Source: Kozakia baliensis (GTDB lineage: Bacteria; Pseudomonadota; Alphaproteobacteria; Acetobacterales; Acetobacteraceae). Taken from it: a stretch of 64,000 nt of DNA. Under the pieces are notes generated by a model. It was not told the origin of the DNA, made no database searches, and was given only the letters and a program-made list of their open reading frames with translations. Location: assembly GCF_001787335.1 (NCBI RefSeq), contig NZ_CP014675.1, positions 1-64,000 of the forward strand. The letters run 5' to 3'. Positions 42,594 to 51,834 of this stretch are shown here, one piece after another; position 1 is the stretch's first letter, and each line of letters begins with the position of its first letter. The position numbers were made by a program, and so were the translations under genes.

Positions 42594-44987
42594 ATGGAGC
42601 AGCAAGCGCAGGCCGCAAGCCCGATGGTCACCGCGTATCGAGACCTGAAGGCACGGCATCCAGACTTTCTCGTGTTTTACCGCGTCGGCGAGTTCTACGA
42701 GATCCTGGAAACGGATGCGACCCGCGTCAGCCAAATGCTGGGACTACAGCTCACACGTCGTCGGCAGAAAGACGCGCCCGACATTCCGATGTGCGGGGTG
42801 CCGTCCGGGCGCGCGGAAGAGGCCACGGAGCGTCTGCTGCGGGCAGGCTATCATGTAGCGCTCTCGGAGCAGCCTGAAGAACCGGGCGGCGACCGGCCTT
42901 TGCGTCTGTTAACGCCTGGCACCAGTGTTCAGGACGCCGTTCTCGATGCCCGCGCGCCCAACGGTCTCGTCGCACTCTACGCGCTTGGCGCGGTTGTCGG
43001 TCTCGCCGCGATCGATCTCTCGACGGGCGAGACGATGAGTTGCGCTGTCGCGCCGCAGCAGCTGAGCGCCGCGCTCGCCCGGACCACGCCACGCGAGATC
43101 GTCGTGGCGCAGTGGCAAGAAGGTGGCGAGGAGATGGCGAAGGCCGTTCGCGCGAGCGGCGTTCCCGTGCAAAGACGTGAGAATAGCGAGGAAAACCTGC
43201 CGGACCTGTTGCAGGAAGCCTACCCCGACCCCGCTCTGCTGCGCGGGCTATCCGAAGCCGAGCGCGCGGCGCTGGGATCGCTTCTCTCTTATACCAAAAC
43301 GATGATTGGCCGGTTGCCGACCGCCATGCTCTCGCCGCGTCGCTTGATGATGGGCGACGTCATGGAAATCGATGCGCCCACCCTACAAGGGTTGGAAATC
43401 CTGACGGATGCAACGGGACGCTGCGACGGAGCCTTGCTGCATGTTCTCGACCGGAGCGTCACCGCTGCGGGAACACGCTTGCTGGTGCGCCAACTCGCTG
43501 CGCCGTTGGCCAATCCGGAGCAAATTCGACGCCGCCTGAGCCTGGTGCGGCATTTCGTGGAGAACCCGCGGCAACGTGGCGACTGCCGGGAGGCGCTTGG
43601 CGCCATGCCGGACGTCCTACGCGCGGCCGGGCGCTTGTCCGTCGGAAAGGCTACGCCGCTCGATTTGGGCACTATTCGGAACGCTCTGGGGCAGGCATGC
43701 ACGCTCGCCGAAATTCTCTCTCCAGTCGTCGCCGTGGTGCCTGGACTCAAGCCGATCGTGCGGGATCTCGAACAGATGCGTCGAGGCGACGCTTTGGCGT
43801 TGCGTGAGACGCTACGGCGCGCCCTGACCGCTCAACCGGAACGAGACATCGCTGGTTTCGTGAAGTCCGGGTTCGACCGCGAGCTGGACGCCGCGCGCAG
43901 GGCGCGGGATGAGGTCGCGGAAGCGCTGACGCAACTTCAGGCCCAACTGGCCGAACAGACCGGCGTTCGTTCCCTCAAGATACGACGTAACGCGCTGATC
44001 GGTTTTCATATCGAAGTCCCTGCCGCCCAGGCGTCGGGGCTTACGTCTCCCTTCGTGCTCCGGCAGGGATTGGCGTCGTCGGCACGCTTTACGCACCCGG
44101 CGCTCGATGATCTGGCGGCGAAGACGGAAACCGCCAGCACGCGCATTCAGGCGATTGAAGAAGCGCTGTTCAAGAGCTTCGTCCAACAGGCTCTTGTGCT
44201 GCGCGACGGGCTGGCGCGGATGGCGCACGCGGCGGCCGCGCTCGATCTCGTGGCAGGCTTGGCGCAAGCGGCAGCGGAAGGCGGCTGGGTCGAACCAACG
44301 CTCGATCACGCGCCGCACCTGGACATCGAACAAGGTCGGCATCCGCTCGCGGAAAATCTTCTGGAAGCCGACGGCCGCACCTTCGAGGCGAACGACTGCG
44401 TGATGAGCGCGGACCAACGTCTCTGGATGCTAACCGGCCCCAACATGGCGGGAAAATCGACCTTTCTCCGTCAAGTCGCCGTCATCGTCATCATGGCGCA
44501 AATCGGTTCTTTCGTGCCCGCCCGTCAGGCGCGCATCGGCATCGTCGACCGTTTGTTCAGCCGGATCGGCGCGGGCGATCGTCTCGTCGCTGGCCAGTCG
44601 ACCTTTATGGTGGAAATGCTCGAGACCGCTGCGATTTTGACGCGCGCGACCCACCAATCTCTGGTGATTCTCGACGAGGTGGGACGCGGCACCTCGACCC
44701 ATGACGGCTTGGCGATCGCGCAAGCCGTGATGGAATATCTTCACGACACCATTCAGGCGCGCGCTTTGTTCGCCACGCATTTTCATGAGTTGGCCGTGAC
44801 GGCTACGCCCATGCCTCATGCCGTGTGTATGCGCATGGACGATGCTGCGGGCCGCCACGATGAGTTGTTCACCTACAAGGTGCTGCCGGGGATCGCCGCC
44901 AAATCGTTTGGCCTGAAAATTGCGGCGCTCGCCGGTATTCCGACATCCGTGATCGAGCGTGCGCGCTATTTGCTGCAAGTCCGATAG
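42594..44987 (+). CDS. mutS: DNA mismatch-repair protein MutS carried by the mobile element
   Basis: A 797-residue MutS1 protein. The mismatch-reading motif Phe-Tyr-Glu is intact at 34-36 (VGEFYEILETDATRVSQML). The connector, lever and clamp regions follow, then the ATPase: LTGPNMAGKSTFLRQVAVIVIMAQIG, FSRIGAGDRLVAGQSTFMVEM, VILDEVGRGTSTHDGLAIAQ and LFATHFHEL. It ends soon after SFGLKIAALAGIPTSVIERARYLL, shorter than the 850-870 residues of chromosomal MutS, so the C-terminal tetramerisation segment is missing. No mutL is nearby. A second mutS on a plasmid could alter mutation or recombination rates in the host. Confidence 0.92.
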   Translation: MEQQAQAASPMVTAYRDLKARHPDFLVFYRVGEFYEILETDATRVSQMLGLQLTRRRQKDAPDIPMCGVPSGRAEEATERLLRAGYHVALSEQPEEPGGDRPLRLLTPGTSVQDAVLDARAPNGLVALYALGAVVGLAAIDLSTGETMSCAVAPQQLSAALARTTPREIVVAQWQEGGEEMAKAVRASGVPVQRRENSEENLPDLLQEAYPDPALLRGLSEAERAALGSLLSYTKTMIGRLPTAMLSPRRLMMGDVMEIDAPTLQGLEILTDATGRCDGALLHVLDRSVTAAGTRLLVRQLAAPLANPEQIRRRLSLVRHFVENPRQRGDCREALGAMPDVLRAAGRLSVGKATPLDLGTIRNALGQACTLAEILSPVVAVVPGLKPIVRDLEQMRRGDALALRETLRRALTAQPERDIAGFVKSGFDRELDAARRARDEVAEALTQLQAQLAEQTGVRSLKIRRNALIGFHIEVPAAQASGLTSPFVLRQGLASSARFTHPALDDLAAKTETASTRIQAIEEALFKSFVQQALVLRDGLARMAHAAAALDLVAGLAQAAAEGGWVEPTLDHAPHLDIEQGRHPLAENLLEADGRTFEANDCVMSADQRLWMLTGPNMAGKSTFLRQVAVIVIMAQIGSFVPARQARIGIVDRLFSRIGAGDRLVAGQSTFMVEMLETAAILTRATHQSLVILDEVGRGTSTHDGLAIAQAVMEYLHDTIQARALFATHFHELAVTATPMPHAVCMRMDDAAGRHDELFTYKVLPGIAAKSFGLKIAALAGIPTSVIERARYLLQVR

Positions 44988-45030
44988 CGAGAGCGCGAAG
45001 CGACCGCGACGATCTCGCAACGCTTGGGGC

Positions 45031-45390
45031 TTAAAGAAGGGCGATCAGCGCCAGCGGGGTGATATACAAGGCCGCGAAGGCCGTGCCGGCGACGACCGTG
45101 AGCCAGCCGATGACGCCGGGCCATCGCCGTTGCCGTAACCCGCGCACCGCAAGCGCTGCGTTGAGGAAGATGAGCGCGGGATTGACGATGACCATGCCGT
45201 CGCGGAGGGCTGAGATCGGATCGCGCGGCCAAGTGCCGACGTCGGCGCCTCCCCAAGGTGAGAGGACATATGCCACGGCCACCGACGGGACGATCATCAT
45301 GGCGTCAATGACCAGCATGACCACCCCCGCGATCACCGCCGACTCATTGTGGTGCGTCAAGGCGTTCGCTCCCCAATTTCCGCGCTCCAT
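45031..45390 (-). CDS. Hypothetical three-helix membrane protein
   Basis: Preferred start MERGNWGANALTHHNESAVIAGVVMLVIDAMMIVPSVAVAYVLSPWGG; a longer frame begins at 45435. Three hydrophobic segments are visible (VIAGVVMLVIDAMMIVPSVAVAYV, IVNPALIFLNAALAVRGL, IGWLTVVAGTAFAALYITPLALIALL). It follows the DUF1173 gene in the same direction and may be the last member of the first Dot/Icm operon. No family recognised. Confidence 0.6.
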   Translation of the reverse strand: MERGNWGANALTHHNESAVIAGVVMLVIDAMMIVPSVAVAYVLSPWGGADVGTWPRDPISALRDGMVIVNPALIFLNAALAVRGLRQRRWPGVIGWLTVVAGTAFAALYITPLALIALL

Positions 45391-45462
45391 CCTCGACGGT
45401 CCTCTTTCCTGGACGCCGGCTGGAATAACCGACATCTCTTGTTCGCGTGCGGCAACACGGCA

Positions 45463-46767
45463 TCAGCCGAAAGCTGATCGATCTGAGCACGGCGCGGGCA
45501 AGCACGGCGGGCGGGTTTGCTCTAAAACATTCCACGCCCACCACCCGGCATCGCCGAAGTGGGTGGCGTAATACACCTCTTTTTCCGCGCGCCTGGCAAG
45601 GTAGTCAGTGCTCGCCATGCCGAAGACCTCCATGGGAAAGCCGTTCGCTCGTGGCGTGTCGAGCAGCACGAAATCAGGTCGCACGAGATCAGTCGACGCG
45701 TCGAAGCGCAGCGGCTTTTCAAAGGTTCGGCGCTGCGCCACGAGAAGTTCGGCGATCTGCGCCTCATAGCGGCTCTCGACCGGGATGATCTGATCAGTCG
45801 TCGTCATCAGAGCGGCGTCTTCCACCTGCGCGTCGATGAAGCCGGTATATTTCCCTTTGAGCAGACGCGCGGCCGTGACCACGAACAGACCGAAGACCGC
45901 CACGTTGGCGTTTTCTCGCTCAAGATGCGCGATTTCACGGGGAGCCGCGTTCGCAATCCGCTGCCAGCGGCTGCTCGGGATTGAAAGAAACAGGCGATAG
46001 CCCGCGCGGTCGCCGGCCAGGCGGATACTGTGCTGACCGGGCTTGGCGGCTTCTCGTAGGCTCTCGACGCGCCCGACAATCACGAGACGCATCGTGCCGA
46101 CATGGCGATCGACGCGGTGATGAAACCGGCGCACCGCCTTTTGATCGTCGCTCACGACGGGACAGAACAGATCGCCGAGCACGGTCGTGCGGCCGACATG
46201 AATCTGCGACGCCGCCCAGGACAGCCGCGCGAAAATGTTGGCCGGTGTGCGGTGACCCGAGAAGGCTGGACGCCAATAGTGCAGTCCGGCCTTTTCCCAG
46301 AGTAGGTGCAGCAGACCGAGCAGGGTCATGCGGCGCTGGGTGCCTGCGCCTTGGCGGCCGCCCAACCAGCTTACGACGGGTTCAGGACCGGGCGCGCGGC
46401 GACGCAGCGACAGGCCGAGCCTTATCGTCACGTGATCTTCCTCCTCGCGCTCGATGATGACGCCGGGCGAATAGCCAGCGCGGCCGCTGCGATCCGGATC
46501 GGGCCGATGGAAGGCGCAGCCGGGTTCATGATGCGTCCCGGTGTCCGGCCACACCGCCAGATGGCAGGCGTCGCCACGCTGCCGGATCTGCAACTCGACG
46601 AAGCCGCCCAGATGGCGACAATCGCAATGCGCGCGCTCTCCCGGACCGGCACGCAGATTTTCGACGCGCCGCGCGGCGAGACGGCTTTGATAGCGGGCAG
46701 GCTCCGTTTCCTTCCAGGCCAGATTGAAGCCCTCGTTTCCCGGCAAGCGGATCCATTGGTCGGTCAT
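45463..46767 (-). CDS. DUF1173-like protein of the secretion operon, with nuclease-like C-terminus
   Basis: 434 residues. An N-terminal cysteine/histidine cluster (AHCDCRHLGG, ACHLAVWPDTGTHHEPGCAFHRPD) suggests a zinc-binding module. The centre is helical (TLLGLLHLLWEKAGLHYWRPAF). The C-terminal LVRPDFVLLDTPRANGFPMEVFGMASTDYLARRAEK has the spacing of a PD-(D/E)xK nuclease fold. The family is found beside secretion or transfer genes, and its start overlaps the DotL stop by 4 bp. A DNA-processing role next to the coupling protein is an inference. Confidence 0.72.
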   Translation of the reverse strand: MTDQWIRLPGNEGFNLAWKETEPARYQSRLAARRVENLRAGPGERAHCDCRHLGGFVELQIRQRGDACHLAVWPDTGTHHEPGCAFHRPDPDRSGRAGYSPGVIIEREEEDHVTIRLGLSLRRRAPGPEPVVSWLGGRQGAGTQRRMTLLGLLHLLWEKAGLHYWRPAFSGHRTPANIFARLSWAASQIHVGRTTVLGDLFCPVVSDDQKAVRRFHHRVDRHVGTMRLVIVGRVESLREAAKPGQHSIRLAGDRAGYRLFLSIPSSRWQRIANAAPREIAHLERENANVAVFGLFVVTAARLLKGKYTGFIDAQVEDAALMTTTDQIIPVESRYEAQIAELLVAQRRTFEKPLRFDASTDLVRPDFVLLDTPRANGFPMEVFGMASTDYLARRAEKEVYYATHFGDAGWWAWNVLEQTRPPCLPAPCSDRSAFG

Positions 46768-49115
46768 GCCGCAAGCGCCTCCTGCAAGGCCTCCAACCGC
46801 TCGATGAGTTCGTCGTCGGAGAGTGGTGAAACAAAGGCTTTTTCGCTCGCGACGATCCTGCGGTTCAGTTCGTCGCGCACGCCCATCAAAAGCAGCGCCT
46901 TGCGACGGGCCACCCCCGGGCGCGGATCGATCAGTCGTTCGATCATATCCAGGGCGGACAGCAGCGACCCATCCAGCGGCTGGTTGGGATCGGGCGTGCG
47001 CGCAAAACCGCGCTGCGGCTGACGCGCGCCGTTGCGCAGCATGACGTCGAACGGCGTGACCGGCTCCTCCGGACGTGGTTTCGGAAAGTCGATGGCCGTC
47101 GCCCCGTCCGCCGGGATCGGATCGACGGAGACGCCTACCAGGCTGAGCGCGACGTCGGTGAAGGTCTGCTGAAAATTTCGGTCGGTCGGAGCGAGCGTTC
47201 CGATGCCGGCGACGAGCTTGGCGAGCGCAGGCTCGACGACGGGGGTGGGCATCTCGATGCGGAAACTGCCGTTCTCGATCGTTTCGAGCACGGCGCGGGT
47301 TTCGTCGTCCGGGCTCCCGCTTTCCGCATGACGGCGGCTCGCCAGCATGATCGGCGCGGACAACCGGACCTCGCCGGCACGGCCGTTGAGCGCCGCGTAA
47401 AACGTTTTGGAGTGCACGACGCGGCCGCCATACAGGGTGATGGCCTCACCCTCGATCAGGGATTGCAGGTCGGCCCAGGGGATGCGCGCGACCTCACGCA
47501 CTTCGGCGCCCCGCCCCTCGCGATAGCTTCCGGCGGAATTGCCCTCGTAATGGGTCGCCTGCGTGACCTCGACGCGATCGGCCTGTTTTTCGATCCATTC
47601 GCGGGTGCGCATGGCGTCCTGAAGCCGCATCGCGTGCGTGAGGTTGGCGTTGCCGAGCAGGGTGAACGCCTTGTCGCCGATGCGCGTCGTCAGGCCCGGC
47701 AAATCCTGAAAGCCGAGCCAGAACATGCAATTCAGACCGCGCCCCATGGCCAGCATGCGGTCCATGCCGTCGGTAACGTAGGCCGCTAATTCGTCGAAGA
47801 AGATCTGGAACGGGGCATCGCCCGACCCCGCCTTGAGCTTAAAAATCTCATTGGCCGGACCGTTGAGGCGCGCGCCGAGCAGCTGCGCCATGACGCCGCG
47901 CACCGAAGCGACGATGATCTTGCCCAGCCCCGCCAATGTATCGGACGAATTTTCCAGCGCCGGCAGCGTGACCACGAGGATACGACGGTTGAGCACGATA
48001 TCGCGCATGTCGATATCGCCGGTCTCCACCTTGAAGATATGACCGAGACTGACGCCGAACTGGGTAAAGACGCGGGAGAAATACATGGTGGCGTAGCCAT
48101 GTTGCTCGGACGGCTTGTTCTCTTTCTGTTGGTTCCATTCCAGGCCGATGTCATAGCCCGGCAGCTCGCCCAGATAGGCTTGCAGCGGGTAGAGGATGTC
48201 GTCGGGAATATCGCGCACCTCGATTTTTTCGGGCTGATTGGAGCCGGGCACGCGGACAAGGAACAGGCGGTGACGCGCGAGACTGGCGATCCAGCGCAGT
48301 TCGGTGGCAAAGCGGATGGTCTCAATATTGATCGCCAGGCCATGGACATCGCGCATCCAAACGAGCGCCGGTGTCAGGGTGCCGATGAGATTGACGGCGC
48401 GGTCGCGAAACACACCGTTGGCATCATTGGAGGCGGGTTCGCCGAGCTGGCTGACCAGCATTTCTCGGATCGCGTCCGCGTTGCCGGTCGCAAACGGATT
48501 GAAGCTGTTGGATTCCCGCACCGAACTCGCGGTGAGGAAATTCAGGTTGTAGACCTGATCGTCCAGACCGAACCGCCGCGCCAGGGCCAGCACGTCGCCA
48601 TGAACGGTGTTGTCGCCTTTGCCATCGACCAGGATGAAGCCCGAGCCGTGCGCGAGCGGGTTGGCGAGCAACGAGATCGCCGATGTCGTCTTGCCGGCGC
48701 CAGTCGTGCCCGGCATCGCCGCGTGCTGGCGGGCGGCGTCGGAGGAAAGCCAAAGTTGCTGACCGCTCTGGGCGTCCGTGCCGAGATAGACGATGCCGTT
48801 GGCCTTGCGCGGCTTGCGCGTCGCCGGATCGAGATCGTGTTCGTCGATCAGCCCGCTATAGCGCGGCAGATGAAAGGGAAGCACGGCGCGACGCGTCAGC
48901 ACCCAGAGGCTCAGCAGCAACGACAAAGGCACCGTCACGCCGAGTACGGCCGGAACAAACCAGGTCGCGCCCGCCATCACGAGCAGCACGAAGCCCGACG
49001 AGGCGGTGCGCATCTCCGCCAGAAAGCGCACCGAGAGCGGGCGCGTGTCGCGGTAGGTCGCCCCGCGCCGGATCTGCTGGTCGGCCGTGGGCGCGCCGAT
49101 CTGCCGCTTGGCCAT
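46764..49115 (-). CDS. dotL: Type IV coupling protein DotL/IcmO (TrbC-like)
   Basis: A 783-residue VirD4-type ATPase. Two membrane helices lie at residues 40-75 (FVLLVMAGATWFVPAVLGVTVPLSLLLSLWVL). Walker A is MPGTTGAGKTTS at 134-145, followed by FILVDGKGDNTVHGDV, and Walker B is in FQIFFDELAAYVTDG near 450. It brings the relaxase-DNA complex to the channel. It lies between the 202-residue protein and the DUF1173 gene in the operon led by DotD. This is the Dot/Icm (MPF-I) form of coupling protein. Confidence 0.93.
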   Translation of the reverse strand: MAKRQIGAPTADQQIRRGATYRDTRPLSVRFLAEMRTASSGFVLLVMAGATWFVPAVLGVTVPLSLLLSLWVLTRRAVLPFHLPRYSGLIDEHDLDPATRKPRKANGIVYLGTDAQSGQQLWLSSDAARQHAAMPGTTGAGKTTSAISLLANPLAHGSGFILVDGKGDNTVHGDVLALARRFGLDDQVYNLNFLTASSVRESNSFNPFATGNADAIREMLVSQLGEPASNDANGVFRDRAVNLIGTLTPALVWMRDVHGLAINIETIRFATELRWIASLARHRLFLVRVPGSNQPEKIEVRDIPDDILYPLQAYLGELPGYDIGLEWNQQKENKPSEQHGYATMYFSRVFTQFGVSLGHIFKVETGDIDMRDIVLNRRILVVTLPALENSSDTLAGLGKIIVASVRGVMAQLLGARLNGPANEIFKLKAGSGDAPFQIFFDELAAYVTDGMDRMLAMGRGLNCMFWLGFQDLPGLTTRIGDKAFTLLGNANLTHAMRLQDAMRTREWIEKQADRVEVTQATHYEGNSAGSYREGRGAEVREVARIPWADLQSLIEGEAITLYGGRVVHSKTFYAALNGRAGEVRLSAPIMLASRRHAESGSPDDETRAVLETIENGSFRIEMPTPVVEPALAKLVAGIGTLAPTDRNFQQTFTDVALSLVGVSVDPIPADGATAIDFPKPRPEEPVTPFDVMLRNGARQPQRGFARTPDPNQPLDGSLLSALDMIERLIDPRPGVARRKALLLMGVRDELNRRIVASEKAFVSPLSDDELIERLEALQEALAA

Positions 49116-49118
49116 GGT

Positions 49119-49727
49119 TCAGGGCTCCAGTCCGAAGGGTGGTTTGTTCAACGCGGTCCCTTTCCTGGGTTGGGGCGCACCGTCCACGGGGGGTAAGCCG
49201 TCGACGGGCGCGCCGCTTTCCGTCGGCGCGCCACCTTGATTGCCCCGGGGCGGCGGTGTGGTGCTGGACTGGGCGATCGACCCATAGCCGCCAGGGGCAC
49301 CCGCGCTATCAGGTTGCAGCATCGGATACTGTTCGATCTCCTGTCCTGCGCTGTGAGGCGGCATGCCGCTTGCCATGCCGACCGAGCGCACAGGACCGCC
49401 GGAGAGCGGCGGCAGCGACGAGGCGCCATAACCATAAGTCGGCACTTGTTGCGCGCTGGCGTCCGGAAGGCTCGGCCCGCGCGTGCCGACGATCAGCAGG
49501 CCGCCAAGGATACCGACCGCCAGGCCGGGGACATAGTGGTTGATGTGCCGCTTCCACGATGGCTTCAGCGCCTCGCGTGGCGCGTTGGGTGTCGCAAGGA
49601 AAGGCGGCGCGACGTTGGAGGCCGTCGCCATCTCATGCCGTGCATCGAGAGAGAGATCGTTGACCGCGTCGCCCACCGTAATCGTGATGGAGGCAAGACC
49701 GGGACGCTGGATGGTGATGGTGGTCAT
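49119..49727 (-). CDS. Unknown Dot/Icm-operon protein with one membrane helix and proline-rich tail
   Basis: 202 residues: a short N-terminal domain TTITIQRPGLASITITVGDAVNDLSLDARHEM, one hydrophobic helix (HYVPGLAVGILGGLLIVGT, about 85-103), then a Gly/Pro/Ser-rich tail to the C-terminus. The architecture (small cytoplasmic head, one span, flexible periplasmic arm) recalls VirB10- or DotF/DotG-like linkers, but there is no sequence match. It lies between DotM and DotL. Its place suggests a link between coupling protein and channel. Confidence 0.75.
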   Translation of the reverse strand: MTTITIQRPGLASITITVGDAVNDLSLDARHEMATASNVAPPFLATPNAPREALKPSWKRHINHYVPGLAVGILGGLLIVGTRGPSLPDASAQQVPTYGYGASSLPPLSGGPVRSVGMASGMPPHSAGQEIEQYPMLQPDSAGAPGGYGSIAQSSTTPPPRGNQGGAPTESGAPVDGLPPVDGAPQPRKGTALNKPPFGLEP

Positions 49728-49745
49728 GATGAACTCCTGTGTCGT

Positions 49746-50882
49746 TCAGGCGGGACGGATGGTGTGCAGGGCGGCATCGAGGGCGGGCGTATAGAGCGGG
49801 CGTTTGGCGCGACGTTCCGCCTCCCAATGGGCGCGTGCGCCCGCCGCCTCCACTCGTGGGTTGGGGTGGATTTCCTCATCGGGCCGCTCGGTCGGAAAGC
49901 CGAGCGCGTGCAGCGCATACCAAAGCGGCCGGTCGATCAACTTGACGATCGCAAAGGCGGGCGGGGCGAGAACGCCGGACCGCCGGCGCGCTTCATTGAG
50001 CAGGGTCATCAGCGCGGTGACGGTCCAGCCATGACGTTCGCACACCGCGTCGATCGTGCGTCGCGCGCCGGTCTCGCATAAGACGATGTCGGCCTTGGCG
50101 CGCACCGCGTCGGACACGTCCAGGGCAGACGCGGGGCCTTCCGGACCGTCGAGGCCGCTTTGGGACAGGCTTTCGGACAGGTCGCCGAGCAAAGCCATCG
50201 CGTCGGCGCGCTTTTGCTGATGATGCAGGTAGAATGCGGCGAACAGGACGCGCTCGACCGGAGACGCTGCGTCGAGGCCAGTCCAGTGACGCCCGAGTTG
50301 GGCCGTGAGTGCCGCGATCGCGCCGGACTCGCTAAAGCGCTTGTGGCGGTCGGTCGCGAAACGCTCGCGCCACTCGGCGAGGTTCAGGGCTGGGTCTGCG
50401 GGACGGGGCGCGCCTGCGGCCGGCGCCACCAGCTTGGTCAGTTTGCGCTGCGCGAAGCCCCGCAGGGCCGGAAACATCTGCGCCTGCGCGCCGATCAAAC
50501 CTTCCAGATCGAGCGCTTTGGCGAAGCGACCGGGCGCGGCGCGCACCATGCAAACGACGCCCAGCCCCGCGATCAGAAGGGCCGCTGGCCAACGCAGAGC
50601 GTGACCGAAAATGGCGAGCCCGTAATAGAGCTGGATCGCGCGCACCAGGTCCGGTCGTACGGAGGCCGCCGCCAGTTGCTGTTGCAATTGAATCAGCGCC
50701 GGATCGCGTGAATGCAGCGCATGAACCTGCGCCATGAGCACGCGAATATAGAAAGCGGCGATCTGGGCGTGCCACGTCATCCAGACGACATAGGCCAGGG
50801 CGGCCGAGCCGAGCACGATCGCGATCGTGGAGAAAAGCAGATAATCGTCGCTCGACGACCAAGGGGTGCGGCCGGAACTCAT
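49746..50882 (-). CDS. dotM: DotM/IcmP (TrbA-like) coupling-complex protein
   Basis: The ATG at 50882 overlaps the transglycosylase stop as ATGA; the longer frame is rejected. Residues 10-35 form a first helix (DDYLLFSTIAIVLGSAALAYVVWM), a second spans about 95-115. The C-terminal domain carries the family signature LAPPAFAIVKLIDRPLWYALHALG. DotM binds DotL and helps recruit substrates in Dot/Icm systems. Order DotM-unknown-DotL matches the functional pairing. Confidence 0.87.
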   Translation of the reverse strand: MSSGRTPWSSSDDYLLFSTIAIVLGSAALAYVVWMTWHAQIAAFYIRVLMAQVHALHSRDPALIQLQQQLAAASVRPDLVRAIQLYYGLAIFGHALRWPAALLIAGLGVVCMVRAAPGRFAKALDLEGLIGAQAQMFPALRGFAQRKLTKLVAPAAGAPRPADPALNLAEWRERFATDRHKRFSESGAIAALTAQLGRHWTGLDAASPVERVLFAAFYLHHQQKRADAMALLGDLSESLSQSGLDGPEGPASALDVSDAVRAKADIVLCETGARRTIDAVCERHGWTVTALMTLLNEARRRSGVLAPPAFAIVKLIDRPLWYALHALGFPTERPDEEIHPNPRVEAAGARAHWEAERRAKRPLYTPALDAALHTIRPA

Positions 50883-51406
50883 GAGGGACGCTCCGTTTTT
50901 GCGCGCGCCATCATCGTGGTCGCGATCTGGTAAAAGCGGCGCAGATAGGCTTCGCCGTAACGCGGTGTATGGGAGTGATAAAAGGCGACCGCTTGCCACA
51001 GATCGCCATGGGTTTCGGCGAGCGCCTGTCCCAGGATCCAGCTCCCAGCCTCGATGCTGGCGCAGCTGCTATCGCGCAGCGCGGCATACGCCTGCTGCGG
51101 GGTTGTGCGCCATCGCGTGGCGATCCGCCCGACCCAGGTCGAGTTGACCTGCATCGGCCCGAGATCGACGGTGCCGTTGCGGTTGTCGCTGACGGTGCCG
51201 GGATGGCCACCCTCGACGTACAAGAGGACCAGCAACACGGCAGGCGAGACGCGCGCGTTCGCGGCGGCGGCCGTGAGACACGCTTGGATGCGACGGCCTT
51301 GTGCAAGGGTTTCGGCGTTGCCCCCGTCATCGGCCCGTGCCGGGGCCATGCTGCCCAAGGCCAGGGCGAGCAGAGCGGTCGTGGCGACATGGGTCCGATT
51401 GATCAT
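50879..51406 (-). CDS. VirB1-like lytic transglycosylase
   Basis: Signal peptide NRTHVATTALLALALGSMAPARA, then an SLT domain: ARVSPAVLLVLLYVEGGHPG with the catalytic glutamate, and TVDLGPMQVNSTWVGRIA, the usual LMQIN-type block. It opens peptidoglycan for assembly of the channel. The start overlaps the preceding gene by 4 bp and the stop overlaps DotM, so it is in the core of the operon. Second of two transglycosylase-like genes in the window. Confidence 0.92.
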   Translation of the reverse strand: MINRTHVATTALLALALGSMAPARADDGGNAETLAQGRRIQACLTAAAANARVSPAVLLVLLYVEGGHPGTVSDNRNGTVDLGPMQVNSTWVGRIATRWRTTPQQAYAALRDSSCASIEAGSWILGQALAETHGDLWQAVAFYHSHTPRYGEAYLRRFYQIATTMMARAKTERPS

Positions 51407-51834
51407 TCGGCCCCCTGCATGATGCCGGGGGCGGAGCCATGGTTCGAGTGACCGTTGACCCAGATCTCGATCAGGTCATTGAGCACCATCTCGTCCTGCC
51501 CGGATCCAAGGGCCTCGAGGACGTCGATGACGCAGAGCATGATGACAGAGTAGGTCGCGCCCCGAATGCCCTGCAGCGTGTAGCCCACGGTCGTGCCCGG
51601 GGTTTCGCGAATATCGAGATCGAAGCCGGTGCCGGTGATATCGACCCAGACGGCTTCGGCGGCTAACAGCACGACCGGCAGATACGCCTCCGCGAGACAA
51701 GCTTCCTCCCACGGAATTTTCGTATCACGCCCGCCGGCCGGATCGTTGATCGTGAGCGGCTTCTTGATCTCGCGCAGAAGCGTCAGCGTGGCTTTGCTGA
51801 TCTCGGCGATCGGCACGGTATGATCAGGACTCAT
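51403..51834 (-). CDS. Unknown soluble Dot/Icm-operon protein
   Basis: The ATG at 51834 overlaps the IcmT stop (ATGA), giving 143 residues: MSPDHTVPIAEISKATLTLLREIKKPLTINDPAGGRDTKIPWEEACLAEAYLPVVLLAAEAVWVDITGTGF... GQDEMVLNDLIEIWVNG. No signal or membrane segment. Acidic and small, it could play the part of the IcmS/IcmW-type adaptors, but no sequence similarity to them is evident. The longer frame upstream is a shadow of icmT. Confidence 0.75.
   Translation of the reverse strand: MSPDHTVPIAEISKATLTLLREIKKPLTINDPAGGRDTKIPWEEACLAEAYLPVVLLAAEAVWVDITGTGFDLDIRETPGTTVGYTLQGIRGATYSVIMLCVIDVLEALGSGQDEMVLNDLIEIWVNGHSNHGSAPGIMQGAE

Noticed and set aside
48039-49196. 385-residue open frame opposite dotL
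   Set aside because: Shadow of the coupling-protein gene, rich in Arg, Gly and His with no domain pattern.
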